NCBI GenBank assembly: GCA_026129465.1
Contig: JAHCIA010000001.1
Location: forward strand, 3,796,001 to 3,860,000
Direction of reading: 5' to 3'
Source: Flavobacteriales bacterium
Lineage (GTDB): Bacteria; Bacteroidota; Bacteroidia; Flavobacteriales_F; PHOS-HE28
Length of the DNA stretch: 64,000 nucleotides
The position numbers and the translations under genes are program-made. The first letter of the stretch is position 1, and each line of letters begins with the position of its first letter. This document shows, piece after piece, positions 24,538-33,126 of the stretch. Under the pieces are notes generated by a model, which saw only the letters and a program-made list of their open reading frames with translations, ran no database searches and had not been told where the DNA came from.

Positions 24538-25620
24538 ATGCAATTGTTCCGCAACTTCAAGTCCGTCACCAAGACCTGCTACGGCCGCGGCAGCTTCGGC
24601 AAGCTGGGCGAGATCCTCGAACCGCACCGCAACACGGGCAAGGGTTTCATGGTCTTCCTGGTGGACCTCTACTTCCAGGGCAACGAGGCATTCCTGGCCC
24701 GCATCCCGAAGCGGGAAGGTGACGAGATCATCTTTTGCAGCACCGCCAAGGAACCCACCACCGAGCAGATCGACGGCCTGCGCGATGACATCCTCGCACG
24801 GCGTGGGCTACCCGCAGGTCTCGTCGGCATTGGCGGTGGCAACGTGATGGACGTGGCGAAGGCGCTCTCGCTGATGTTCACCAACGAGGGCAGCAGCGTG
24901 CAGTACCAGGGCCTCAACCTGATCAAGAAGCCCGGCATCTACCACTGCGGCGTGCCCACCATCAGCGGCACGGGCGCCGAGGTGAGCATGACCGCCGTGC
25001 TCACCGGACCCGTGAAGAAGCTGGGCCTGAAGTGCGACTGGACGGTCTTCGACCAGATCGTGCTGGACCCCGACATGATCGCCACCGTGCCCAATGACCA
25101 GTGGTTCTACACCGGCATGGACACCTATATCCACAGCGTGGAGGCCATCACCGGCACCAAGAAGAACACCTTCGCCGAGGCCTATAGCGAGAAGAGCCTT
25201 GAGATGTGCCGCGAGGTCTACCTCCGAATGGACCGCAGCGACCCCAAGAGCGACGAGTACCTGATGGTGGCCAGCTACATGGGCGGCCTCAGCCTCACGT
25301 ACAGCGAAGTGGGCGTTTGCCACGCGCTCAGCTACGGGCTGGGCAAGATCCTGGAGATCCACCACTGCATCGCCAACTGCATCGCCTTCAATCAGCTGGA
25401 GGACGTCTATGGCGACTACGTGCAGGAGTTCAAGGGCATGGTGGAGCACAACAAGGTTCACATCCCCCAGGGCCTCGCGAAGGACTGGAGCGAGGAGACC
25501 ATCAGTGCCATGGCCGAAGTGGCCTACAACCTGCCGCACATGTGGGACCACGCCTTCGGCCCGGACTGGCAGCAGGTACTGGACCGCGAGCGGATCAAGG
25601 GGTGGTACAGGAGGATGTGA
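24538..25620 (+). CDS. kdnB: 3-deoxy-alpha-D-manno-octulosonate 8-oxidase (KdnB)
   Basis: 360-residue iron-containing alcohol dehydrogenase. The dinucleotide loop is VGIGGGNVMDVAKALSL, followed by GVPTISGTGAEVS; metal ligands are in GMDTYIHSVE, VGVCHALSYGL and EIHHCIANC. The whole sequence (start FRNFKSVTKTCYGRGSF) resembles Shewanella KdnB as I recall it. KdnB oxidises the C8 hydroxyl of Kdo so that KdnA can aminate it. Its TGA abuts the stop of the convergent CsgG-like gene with no intergenic base. Confidence 0.88.
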   Translation: MQLFRNFKSVTKTCYGRGSFGKLGEILEPHRNTGKGFMVFLVDLYFQGNEAFLARIPKREGDEIIFCSTAKEPTTEQIDGLRDDILARRGLPAGLVGIGGGNVMDVAKALSLMFTNEGSSVQYQGLNLIKKPGIYHCGVPTISGTGAEVSMTAVLTGPVKKLGLKCDWTVFDQIVLDPDMIATVPNDQWFYTGMDTYIHSVEAITGTKKNTFAEAYSEKSLEMCREVYLRMDRSDPKSDEYLMVASYMGGLSLTYSEVGVCHALSYGLGKILEIHHCIANCIAFNQLEDVYGDYVQEFKGMVEHNKVHIPQGLAKDWSEETISAMAEVAYNLPHMWDHAFGPDWQQVLDRERIKGWYRRM

Positions 25621-26754
25621 TCACCGCTTGTGCGGATCGAACTGCGCCACGCGGGCGGCCATGCGTTTCGCGGCACGGTCCAGCAACTGGCTGCGTGTGT
25701 TGCCCCGGGCGATCTCATCCTTGTTGACCCGCACGATCTCGCTCAGGTGGATGCGCCCGCTTTCGGCGTCCAGCAGTTGCATCTGCACCTCGATCTCGCG
25801 CCGCAGGATCTCGTCGTAGCGCAGGATCTTGCCGGTGACCACATAGCGCGCGCCGATCAATTTGCCCGCCTCCACCACGTAGCGGTCGTCATACACGCCG
25901 CTCATCTGCCGCTGTTGCTCGGCCAGGAGCTGGTCCATGTTGTCGCGGTCCACCAGTACGAGCAGCGGTTCGCGCGTGTCGAGCACGCTTTGCTTGAAGG
26001 TGGCCGCCAGATGGGATTCGATCACGCCTTGTGAGGTGAGCGCCAGATTGCCGGCGTACAGCCCGTGATTGAACAAGGGCACGAAGGCCAGGATCACCTG
26101 GGCTTTCTCCTTGGCCCGGGCTTGCAGCGTCCAGGACTCCTTGTAACCGGCGTCGCGGTCGGTCACCTTCTTGAAGGCCCGGAAGGCATCACGCCACATT
26201 TCCAGTTCCATGGCGCGTTGGCCCTGCCTGTACAAGGGCTCCAGTTGGGCGAGTTTCAGCAGGTATTCCGCATCCTTGCGCTCGGGGTCGAGTTGCGCGC
26301 TGCGTGCGGCGAATTCCTCGGCCTCAGCGAAGCGGTCCGCGCGGAAAGCCGCGTCGGCCCTTTCATACGAGCGGCCCGCGGCGCTCCGCTGCGCATCGCG
26401 GCGGCGCGGCTCCAGTAGTGGGTCCCAGCGCAGGTCCAGCCCTTTGCGATCCATGCGCTGCTTGTATGCCGCCGCTTCCTGGCGCTTGCGATCACCGCCA
26501 TCGAGATCGTCAGCGAAGTAGAGTCCGGATGCGTCCGCCTGCATCCGGTCGAAGAGGCCCTGTGCCGTGCGCTTCATGCCGGTATGGGCCTCCACGTTGC
26601 CCTGCTTCTTCCTGGTGTGGATGCGCTCATAGTGATCGAAGGCTTCACGCAGCATGCCGGCACGTTCGTAGGCGGCGGCTTTTTCCAGCTGCTTGCGCTG
26701 CGCCACCGCGTGCACGGCCAGCAACGACAGGAGAAGCAGCAGGATGGAACGCAT
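25621..26754 (-). CDS. secreted TPR-like protein with CsgG/LpoB-type domain
   Basis: 377 residues. Signal peptide MRSILLLLLSLLAVHAVAQ; residues 20-210 are helical with TPR-like units (AAAYERAGMLREAFDHYERI, later AEAEEFAARSAQLDPERKDAE); residues 215-360 resemble CsgG/LpoB (LVDRDNMDQLLAEQQRQMSG, then GKLIGARYVVTGKILRYDE). Such domains occur in curli export and in activators of peptidoglycan synthases; the role here is unknown. The start at ATG 26754 follows a TAGCTTTG box by six bases. Confidence 0.75.
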   Translation of the reverse strand: MRSILLLLLSLLAVHAVAQRKQLEKAAAYERAGMLREAFDHYERIHTRKKQGNVEAHTGMKRTAQGLFDRMQADASGLYFADDLDGGDRKRQEAAAYKQRMDRKGLDLRWDPLLEPRRRDAQRSAAGRSYERADAAFRADRFAEAEEFAARSAQLDPERKDAEYLLKLAQLEPLYRQGQRAMELEMWRDAFRAFKKVTDRDAGYKESWTLQARAKEKAQVILAFVPLFNHGLYAGNLALTSQGVIESHLAATFKQSVLDTREPLLVLVDRDNMDQLLAEQQRQMSGVYDDRYVVEAGKLIGARYVVTGKILRYDEILRREIEVQMQLLDAESGRIHLSEIVRVNKDEIARGNTRSQLLDRAAKRMAARVAQFDPHKR

Positions 26755-26760
26755 GGTCGG

Positions 26761-26768
26761 CAAAGCTA
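26761..26768 (-). promoter_or_regulatory. -7 box TAGCTTTG for the CsgG-like gene
   Basis: Exact TAnnTTTG match on the minus strand, six bases before ATG 26754. Confidence 0.6.
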
Positions 26769-26804
26769 TGCGCCGCACCAAGCGATCGCCATGCCGAACC
26801 CCGG

Positions 26805-26812
26805 TACCTTCG
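26805..26812 (+). promoter_or_regulatory. -7-like box TACCTTCG for the FecCD permease gene
   Basis: Ends four bases before ATG 26817. With the box at 26761 it forms a compact divergent promoter pair. Confidence 0.6.
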
Positions 26813-26816
26813 CCCG

Positions 26817-27833
26817 ATGCACCGCGGTCGCCTCTGGCCCTACCTGCTGTTGAGCCTCCTTGGCGTGCTGCTCTTCGCCCTGCACCTCATGTTCGGCTCC
26901 GTGCGGATCCCCTTGACAGAGGTGTGGGCGGCCCTTGGTGGCGGTACCGTGGACGATGGCTCCCGGGTCATCGTTCGGGCCATGCGCTTCCCGGGCGCCG
27001 TCACCGCGATGCTCGCCGGAGCCGGTCTTGCCGCGAGTGGCCTGCTGATGCAGACGCTCTTCCGCAATCCGCTGGCCGGGCCTTCGGTGCTGGGGATCAA
27101 TTCCGGCGCGAGTCTCGGCGTGGCGCTGGTGATGCTCGCGCAGCCCGTCTGGATGCGCATCGCCTGGGCCCAGGACCTGGCCCCATGGCTGGGCGCCTTG
27201 TCCGGTGCGGCCGTGGTCTTGTCACTCATCGTGCTGGCCGATCGCCGCGTGGGCGACGGTATCACCTTGCTGATCGTAGGCCTGATGATCGGCTACCTCT
27301 GTTCGGCCTTGATCAGTGTGTTGCAGGTGGCGAGCCCGGCCGCGGCGTTGAAGGGATTCGTCATCTGGGGCATGGGTTCATTCGGTGGTGTGGATCCAGG
27401 GCGACTGCCGTGGCTGGCATGGCCGGTGATGCTGGGCCTCGTGGCGTCCTTGATGTTGATGAAGCCGCTGAACGCGCTTCTCCTGGGCGAGGAGCAGGCG
27501 GCCACCCTGGGCGTGCGGGTACCCGCCCTGCGCCTTGGGATCATCGTGGTCACCGGCGTGCTGGCCGGCAGCATCACGGCTTTCTGCGGGCCGATCGCCT
27601 TTCTTGGGCTGGCCACACCGCATGTGGCACGCGGGCTGTTTCGTACCAACGACCACGCCCGCCTGCTGCCGGCCACGATCCTCTGCGGTGCCGTGCTCGC
27701 CCTGATGGCCGATCTGGTGGCGCGCCTGCCGGGTGCTGCGGAAGCGCTTCCGCTGAACGCGGTCACCTCCTTGTTCGGTGTGCCTGTAGTGGTGTGGGTA
27801 CTCCTGCGGGGAAGACGATGGACCAGCGCATGA
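26817..27833 (+). CDS. FecCD-family ABC transporter permease
   Basis: 338 residues, about ten transmembrane helices, FecCD/BtuC family: RFPGAVTAMLAGAGLAASGLL, then TLFRNPLAGPSVLGINSGA, and ITAFCGPIAFLGLATPHVAR (the loop that contacts the ATPase). It imports siderophore-iron, haem or cobalamin from the periplasm. No substrate-binding protein or TonB receptor gene is nearby, so the substrate is open. The ATPase gene overlaps its stop (ATGA). Confidence 0.93.
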   Translation: MHRGRLWPYLLLSLLGVLLFALHLMFGSVRIPLTEVWAALGGGTVDDGSRVIVRAMRFPGAVTAMLAGAGLAASGLLMQTLFRNPLAGPSVLGINSGASLGVALVMLAQPVWMRIAWAQDLAPWLGALSGAAVVLSLIVLADRRVGDGITLLIVGLMIGYLCSALISVLQVASPAAALKGFVIWGMGSFGGVDPGRLPWLAWPVMLGLVASLMLMKPLNALLLGEEQAATLGVRVPALRLGIIVVTGVLAGSITAFCGPIAFLGLATPHVARGLFRTNDHARLLPATILCGAVLALMADLVARLPGAAEALPLNAVTSLFGVPVVVWVLLRGRRWTSA

Positions 27834-28591
27834 ACAACGACCTGCTCCATACGGAAGGCTTGGCGGTGGGCCATGCTGGGAAGCCGGTGCTGTCCGGTGT
27901 GGACCTGCGCCTTGGGCACGGGAAACTGGCTGCGCTCATTGGTGTGAATGGCAGCGGCAAGTCCACCCTGTTGCGCACCATCGCGGGAATTCATCCGCCC
28001 ATCGATGGCCGCCTGCACGTCAAGGGAAAGGACATACAAGCGATGGGCGCCCGGGAGCGTGCGCGTGCCGTTTCACTTGTCTTCACCGGCCGCACACATC
28101 TGGGCCTGCTGGATGTGCGCTCCGTGGTGGCCTTGGGCCGTCAACCCTGGACAGGTCACTTCGGTCGGCTTTCCGCGGTGGACCTCGACCATGTGGAGGA
28201 AGCCTTGCGCACCACCGGACTGCATGGACTCGCCGACCGCGACATCGCGACCTTGAGCGATGGGGAGCACCAGCGCGTGATGATCGCCCGGGCGCTGGCG
28301 CAGGACACGCGACTGATGCTGCTGGACGAGCCTACGGCCTTCCTCGATCTGGTGAACCGTGTGCGGGTGATGCGTTTGCTGCGCGAACTGGCCCACGCCG
28401 GCGATCGGTCCGTGTTGATCTCCACGCACGACCTGCGCACCGCGTTGGACATGGCCGATGTGCTTCTGCTTGCGCATCAGGGCGTCGCATGGAGTGGCAG
28501 CCCCGCCGAAGCCTTGGAGCAAGGTGTCCTCGCGCGGGCCTTCCAGGATGAAGGCATGTGCTTCGACCCTCGTACGGCGACCCTGCGTTGA
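27830..28591 (+). CDS. ABC transporter ATP-binding protein (FecE/BtuD-like)
   Basis: 253 residues: Walker A GVNGSGKST, signature LSDGEHQRV (Asp instead of the usual second Gly or Ser of LSGGQ), Walker B LMLLDEPTAFLD and H-loop STHD. Powers the FecCD permease. ATG 27830 overlaps the permease TGA; ATG 27818 in the same frame is an alternative start. Confidence 0.92.
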   Translation: MNNDLLHTEGLAVGHAGKPVLSGVDLRLGHGKLAALIGVNGSGKSTLLRTIAGIHPPIDGRLHVKGKDIQAMGARERARAVSLVFTGRTHLGLLDVRSVVALGRQPWTGHFGRLSAVDLDHVEEALRTTGLHGLADRDIATLSDGEHQRVMIARALAQDTRLMLLDEPTAFLDLVNRVRVMRLLRELAHAGDRSVLISTHDLRTALDMADVLLLAHQGVAWSGSPAEALEQGVLARAFQDEGMCFDPRTATLR

Positions 28592-28610
28592 GCGCCCGGG
28601 CCAGGGCGAA

Positions 28611-28640
28611 AGAAAAGGCCGCCCATCGCGGAGCGGCCTT
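28611..28640 (-). terminator. terminator for mscL
   Basis: On the minus strand the stem AAGGCCGC / GCGGCCTT (28633-28640 and 28615-28622) is followed by TTTCTTTC. It lies about 20 bases after the mscL stop and may also serve the convergent ATPase gene. Confidence 0.7.
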
Positions 28641-28661
28641 CCCTGTTCGGCGACGAGGGCG

Positions 28662-29063
28662 TCACTTCTTCAATGCATCGCGGATCTCCATCAGGAGCTT
28701 GTCTGTGCTGCTGGGTTCCGGCGGTGCCGGGGGAGGAGCGGCGGCCTCCTTCTTCTTGAAGCGGTTGAGGCCTTTGATGACCATGAAAATGGCGAAGGCG
28801 ATGATCACGAAGTCGAGCACCGTCATGATGAACGAACCGTACTTGATCGCCACGGCGGCTGCCTCGCCCTCGGCTTCTTTCACCACCAACTGCAGCTCTG
28901 AAAAATCAACACCGCCCAGGAGCACGCCGATGGGGGGCATGATGACATCACTGACCAAGGAGGAAACGATCTTGCCGAAAGCACCGCCGATGATGATACC
29001 GACGGCCATGTCCACGACGTTGCCTTTCATCGCGAACTCCTTGAACTCTTTCAACATGCCCAT
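28662..29063 (-). CDS. mscL: large-conductance mechanosensitive channel MscL
   Basis: 133 residues: [23 protein letters not shown] at the start (TM1), [20 protein letters not shown]2 [19 protein letters not shown], and a basic-proline tail ending [12 protein letters not shown] pressure-release valve in the inner membrane. ATG 29063 or 29057 both fit. A TACATTGG box lies at 29093-29100, about 29 bases upstream. Confidence 0.95.
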   Translation of the reverse strand: MGMLKEFKEFAMKGNVVDMAVGIIIGGAFGKIVSSLVSDVIMPPIGVLLGGVDFSELQLVVKEAEGEAAAVAIKYGSFIMTVLDFVIIAFAIFMVIKGLNRFKKKEAAAPPPAPPEPSSTDKLLMEIRDALKK

Positions 29064-29121
29064 GGGTGTTTGTGTTAGGGGGTTTGGACGCGCCAATGTA
29101 GCACGCGCCATGATCCCTTGA

Positions 29122-30738
29122 TCAATTGGCCGGCAGGGTGCTCCAGGTGCGCACCTGCACGGCGCTGCGGTCGCGCAGCCCCCAGGTGGCCGCCAGCAAG
29201 GTGATGGGCACGTCCTGGGCCACCGGCCGGTCGAGGACGAGCGACCGGTAGAAGAGGGGTTTGCCCGCTTCCCTGGGGTAGAGGAGCAGTGGCCTGGAAA
29301 GGTGCATGGTATCCGTGCCCGCGATGGCCATGTCCACGATCACGGGCAGGCTGTGCACATTGGCCACCGAAAGACGCCTGCGTTCGCCACCCCCGGCTTG
29401 GGTGTAGGCGAGCAGCAGGTCGCGTGGGCGAAGCGTCTGGCGTACCACGGTGAGATCATGTTCGATCACATCGCGGGTGAGTGCGGCATCCGGCATGGCC
29501 GCGCGGAGGATCTTTTCCTTCTCATCCAGCCCGGCGCTGACACGGTCCAGCATGGCTTCCACGCGGCCCAAGGTGCTGAAGGTGTCCAGCCAGGCGATGT
29601 AACGCAGGTGGATGGCGGTATCACCGAAGAGCCTGCCATGGAAGGTGATGGCGCGTCCCTGTGCCCGGGCGGCCTCTTGCCCACGTACGCCCAGCAGCAT
29701 GCCGATCGGTTCCCCCGCCAGGCCCCGTTGTGGCAGAGCGATGAGTTTGCCTGTGAGGCTGTCTGCCAGGAAACGCATGGACCACCATTCCACGGCGGCC
29801 GTGGCGCCGAACAGGTCCGACAGGGCCAGCAGACGTGCGAGCCGATCCACATCCAGGATGGCCGAAGGGGTGGAGCGCCCATCGCGCAGGGCCTCCAGGG
29901 CGATGACGGCGGATTGGAAGCGGCGCGCGGCCTCGGGGTCTTCCAGCACCCGGTCCAAACGTGAGGCAAGTATGGGTGCGGTGAGCCAATCGCCTTGCGC
30001 GGGCATTTCACTGGGGTAGATGCGTTGCGCCATGGCGCGGCGCGTGTTCGTGAGCAGGCCATCGTCGAAGCGCACCACAGGCCCCGGACCCAGGCCCCAT
30101 TGCTTCAATTGCCTGCCGTCCACCCGGCCTTCCACGGCATACAAGCCCAGATCGCGGCCGTTCAGGTGCAGATCGATGAAGCCATGGCCCAGTGCCGGGA
30201 TGCCCTCCTCCTGCAGCAGGCGCAGAAAGAGCCACGCCCAAAGTTGCCGCGTGTCGTCCACCGGCACCAGATCGAAGGTGGACATGCCCAGCAGGCTGTC
30301 GTCGGGCGAAAGACGAACATGCCAGGGCCAACGCCTGCCGGACAAGATCTCGGCGTTCCCTTCACGCAGTCCGGCCCATGCGCCCAACTCACGATCGTCC
30401 ACGGAGGCATTGGCGCTGAACAGCGGATTGCCAGCGCTTTCCAACCAACCTTGTTCCGTGGCGATGGCGCGGATGCGATCCAGGCTGTCCTGGTCGGTCT
30501 CGCTGAATTCGAGCTTCAGCACGGACACCGCCGGGGGCTTGCCCCGGAAGGCGTTCAGCACCGGGTGCGTCGCGCGGCGTATCCCCGGATCCAGCACCTG
30601 GTGCACGAAACCGGTGCGTTCCGAGTAAACTCCCATGAAGTACATCATGGCGATGAGTACCAGCGCCAGGGCGGAATGGAGCAGCCTGGTGGCGCGCGAC
30701 CGCCAGCGAGCGGAACGATCGGTACCGGTGGTGGTCAC
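29122..30738 (-). CDS. membrane-anchored protein, possibly CotH-kinase-like
   Basis: 538 residues: basic N-terminus, one transmembrane helix ([20 protein letters not shown]), then a large extracytoplasmic part. The stretch [19 protein letters not shown] followed by [19 protein letters not shown] resembles the NGxxxGxYxxxE region of CotH-type spore-coat kinases; I hold this loosely. The GTG start at 30738 overlaps the DUF6265 stop (GTGA), indicating coupled translation and deciding the start. Confidence 0.55.
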   Translation of the reverse strand: MTTTGTDRSARWRSRATRLLHSALALVLIAMMYFMGVYSERTGFVHQVLDPGIRRATHPVLNAFRGKPPAVSVLKLEFSETDQDSLDRIRAIATEQGWLESAGNPLFSANASVDDRELGAWAGLREGNAEILSGRRWPWHVRLSPDDSLLGMSTFDLVPVDDTRQLWAWLFLRLLQEEGIPALGHGFIDLHLNGRDLGLYAVEGRVDGRQLKQWGLGPGPVVRFDDGLLTNTRRAMAQRIYPSEMPAQGDWLTAPILASRLDRVLEDPEAARRFQSAVIALEALRDGRSTPSAILDVDRLARLLALSDLFGATAAVEWWSMRFLADSLTGKLIALPQRGLAGEPIGMLLGVRGQEAARAQGRAITFHGRLFGDTAIHLRYIAWLDTFSTLGRVEAMLDRVSAGLDEKEKILRAAMPDAALTRDVIEHDLTVVRQTLRPRDLLLAYTQAGGGERRRLSVANVHSLPVIVDMAIAGTDTMHLSRPLLLYPREAGKPLFYRSLVLDRPVAQDVPITLLAATWGLRDRSAVQVRTWSTLPAN

Positions 30739-31259
30739 GGTGCGCTGGTTCCTTCCCCGGCGCGTGGTACGAAGCGGAAGCGCTCCACCCGTGGCGTGCC
30801 GCGCTCCATGCCGGAGACATCCACCGCCCATCCGGGGCCTTCCTCCGGCCTGTACACGATACGCTGCGGGAAATCATGATCGGGGTTCACGAAGACCATG
30901 CTGTCGCGGTCGGCCGTCCGACGAAAATGCACGGGCAGGCCGCCATTCTGCGATGGTATCGTGGCGCTGTACCAGGTGCCGCTGTCCGTGAAGTGGATGC
31001 CGAGCTGCTCGATGAAGACCGTGTCGGCGCCGGACATCACGAAGCCCAGGCCTTCCAAGTGACCATTCCCGGTACGGTGCCATTGCTCATGGAACACGGT
31101 GCGGCCATCGCTCATGGGCGACACCCATTCCCCCAGTAGTCCATCGGCCAATTCGGGGCTGGCGGCAGGCGGATCGGCGGGGAGTGGGTCTTCCACGGCG
31201 CGTCCGCCATCGCATGCGGCCAGGGCCATGAGGGGAAGGAGAAGAGCGAAGCGTGGCAT
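30735..31259 (-). CDS. DUF6265 family lipoprotein
   Basis: 174 residues. Lipoprotein signal MPRFALLLPLMALAAC with lipobox LAAC. The mature part has the DUF6265 pattern: GEWVSPMSDGRTVFHEQW, LEGLGFVM, and FVNPDHDFPQRIVYR near the end. Likely a small beta-barrel; function unknown. A TACCTTCG box ends five bases before ATG 31259. Coupled to the downstream membrane protein. Confidence 0.78.
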   Translation of the reverse strand: MPRFALLLPLMALAACDGGRAVEDPLPADPPAASPELADGLLGEWVSPMSDGRTVFHEQWHRTGNGHLEGLGFVMSGADTVFIEQLGIHFTDSGTWYSATIPSQNGGLPVHFRRTADRDSMVFVNPDHDFPQRIVYRPEEGPGWAVDVSGMERGTPRVERFRFVPRAGEGTSAP

Positions 31260-31264
31260 GACCC

Positions 31265-31272
31265 CGAAGGTA
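31265..31272 (-). promoter_or_regulatory. -7-like box TACCTTCG for the DUF6265 gene
   Basis: Minus strand, five bases before ATG 31259. Confidence 0.55.
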
Positions 31273-31288
31273 GGACCACCCGCTGGGA

Positions 31289-33049
31289 TCAGCGCAGTTC
31301 CTTGAGCAGCTCGCGGTGCTGTTCCTTCAGCCGGTCCACGTCGCGCGCCAGCTTCTCGATCTTCTTCTCCATGTCCTTCTTCATGGCCTCCCCACTGGCG
31401 GTCTTGAAGTTGAACATGCCCATGTTGCGATCCATCTGGCGCATCTCATTCTCCAACTCCTCGATCTTGCGCTTCACGAAGCGGCTCTCACGCTCGATGC
31501 GGTCGCGTCCGTCGGGCGCCGCCTTCAGGCTTTCGATGTGGTCGCGTGACCGCTGGCGCACACGCGCCTCGCCCTCCATGCGCAGCGCCCCGTAATGCTT
31601 GTCCAGCGCCGCACGGTAGCGCTCACTGAAGCTGTCGTACAGTTTGGGCGATACGCGGCCGGAGCTCATCCACCGCTGGGAGAAGGTCTTCAGCGTCTCG
31701 ATGTCGGCGTTGCGGTCGCCGGTGAGTTGGAAGCCTTCCAGTTCGGCGAGCAGCGCCTCCTTGCCCTTGACGTTCTCGGCCTGTTCGGCGTCCAGTTGGG
31801 CGTAGACGGCCTTGCGCGCCTTGAAAAAATGGTCGCAGGCTTCACGGAAGCGGTTCCACAGTTTGTTCTCATCACGCGGACCCGCGCTGCCGGCCTCCTT
31901 CCACCGCTGTTGCAGGGCCTTGAACTTGTCGGCAGCCTGCCGCCACTCGGTGCTGTCCTTCAGGGCCTGCGCCTCTTCCACCAGGGCCATCTTCATTTCG
32001 CGCGCCTCGCGGAACTTCTCCTTCATCGCGTTGAAGTGGTCCTTCTTCGCGTCGAAATAGGCGTTGCATGCCGCGCGGAATTCCTTCCAAACGCGTTCGT
32101 TCTCCTTCTTGGTGGCGAAGCCCACCTGCTTCCAGGCGTTCTGCAGTTCCAGCACCTGCTCGGTGAGGGCCTTCCAGTCCTTCTGACCCTCCTCCCGCGC
32201 GGCGGTGCCGATGGCGATCACCTTGTCCACGAGGCTCTGCTTGGCAGCCAGGTTGGCCTCGTGCTCCGCGCGGCGGGCCTTGTAGTGTTCATGGATCTTG
32301 TCGTACACCGCGCGGGTGGCGTTCCAGAAACCATCGCGCACGATCTCCCACTCCTCGCGCAGCACCGGACCGATCTGGTGCCACTTCTCCTGGTATTCCT
32401 TCACCAGCGTCTCCAGCTCCTTCACCCCGTCCTTTTCCGCCAGGGCCTGCATGTCGCTGATCAGGGCCTGCTTCAGTCCGGTGTTCTTGCGCAGGTCGTG
32501 GTCGCGCAATTCCTGGTAGATGCGGATGTGGTAATAGAAGTCGTCGCGCAGATGCGAGTAGTCGCTCTGCAGTTCGCGGTAGGCTTGTTGCGGCACGGGG
32601 CCGATGGACTTCCACTTCTCCTGCAGTTCGCTGAAGCGCTTGAATGCGTTGCCGATGTTCTCCTCCCCGGCGATCAGAGAGCGGAGTTCGTCCATGATCT
32701 CGCGCTTGGCGGCCAGGTTGGCGGCTTCTTCGCGGGCCTTCTGCCGGCGGATGTCGTTGACGCGGGTGTTGAACGCGTCGAGGAGTTGCTTGAAGCGCTT
32801 GTCCTCCTCATCGTGCAGTGGAGCGGATTCGATGTGCAGCTGGCCCTCACTGCCGTTCACCGCCGGGGTGGCCTGCGCGGCCTCCTCCACCAGGGCGGCT
32901 TCCGCTTCGGCGGGAGCATGGTCATGGTCGGCGGCCACCAGGGCCTCGAAGGCCTCCTTCACCGCTTCCACCGCCTCTGCGGCCTGCTCCACATCCTCCT
33001 CCTCGACCAGCTTCTGGAGCCGCTCGATCAACTCCGACTTGTTCGCCAT
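31289..33049 (-). CDS. DUF349 repeat protein
   Basis: 586 residues, almost entirely helical and charged. At least five DUF349 units are seen, each with W-x-x-(I/A/V)-G followed by an F/Y-rich helix (EKWKSIGPVPQQAYRELQ, EKWHQIGPVLREEW, NAWKQVGFATKKEN, QRWKEAGSAGPRDEN, QRWMSSGRVSPKLYD). Cytosolic; function poorly known. The last 80 residues form a coiled coil (KMEKKIEKLARDVDRLKEQ-like heptads). Confidence 0.9.
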   Translation of the reverse strand: MANKSELIERLQKLVEEEDVEQAAEAVEAVKEAFEALVAADHDHAPAEAEAALVEEAAQATPAVNGSEGQLHIESAPLHDEEDKRFKQLLDAFNTRVNDIRRQKAREEAANLAAKREIMDELRSLIAGEENIGNAFKRFSELQEKWKSIGPVPQQAYRELQSDYSHLRDDFYYHIRIYQELRDHDLRKNTGLKQALISDMQALAEKDGVKELETLVKEYQEKWHQIGPVLREEWEIVRDGFWNATRAVYDKIHEHYKARRAEHEANLAAKQSLVDKVIAIGTAAREEGQKDWKALTEQVLELQNAWKQVGFATKKENERVWKEFRAACNAYFDAKKDHFNAMKEKFREAREMKMALVEEAQALKDSTEWRQAADKFKALQQRWKEAGSAGPRDENKLWNRFREACDHFFKARKAVYAQLDAEQAENVKGKEALLAELEGFQLTGDRNADIETLKTFSQRWMSSGRVSPKLYDSFSERYRAALDKHYGALRMEGEARVRQRSRDHIESLKAAPDGRDRIERESRFVKRKIEELENEMRQMDRNMGMFNFKTASGEAMKKDMEKKIEKLARDVDRLKEQHRELLKELR

Positions 33050-33086
33050 GCGTCGCTTTGCTCGGACGCATCGGCGTCCACCCGCT

Positions 33087-33094
33087 CAAATATA
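33087..33094 (-). promoter_or_regulatory. -7 box TATATTTG for the DUF349 gene
   Basis: Exact TAnnTTTG match on the minus strand with a 37-base leader to ATG 33049. Confidence 0.65.
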
Positions 33095-33126
33095 GAAGGA
33101 TGGCTTGCACCGATGCACGCGCATGG

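Noticed and set aside
26817..28591. complete siderophore or cobalamin uptake locus
   Set aside because: Only permease and ATPase are present; no binding protein, TonB receptor or riboswitch-like leader was seen.
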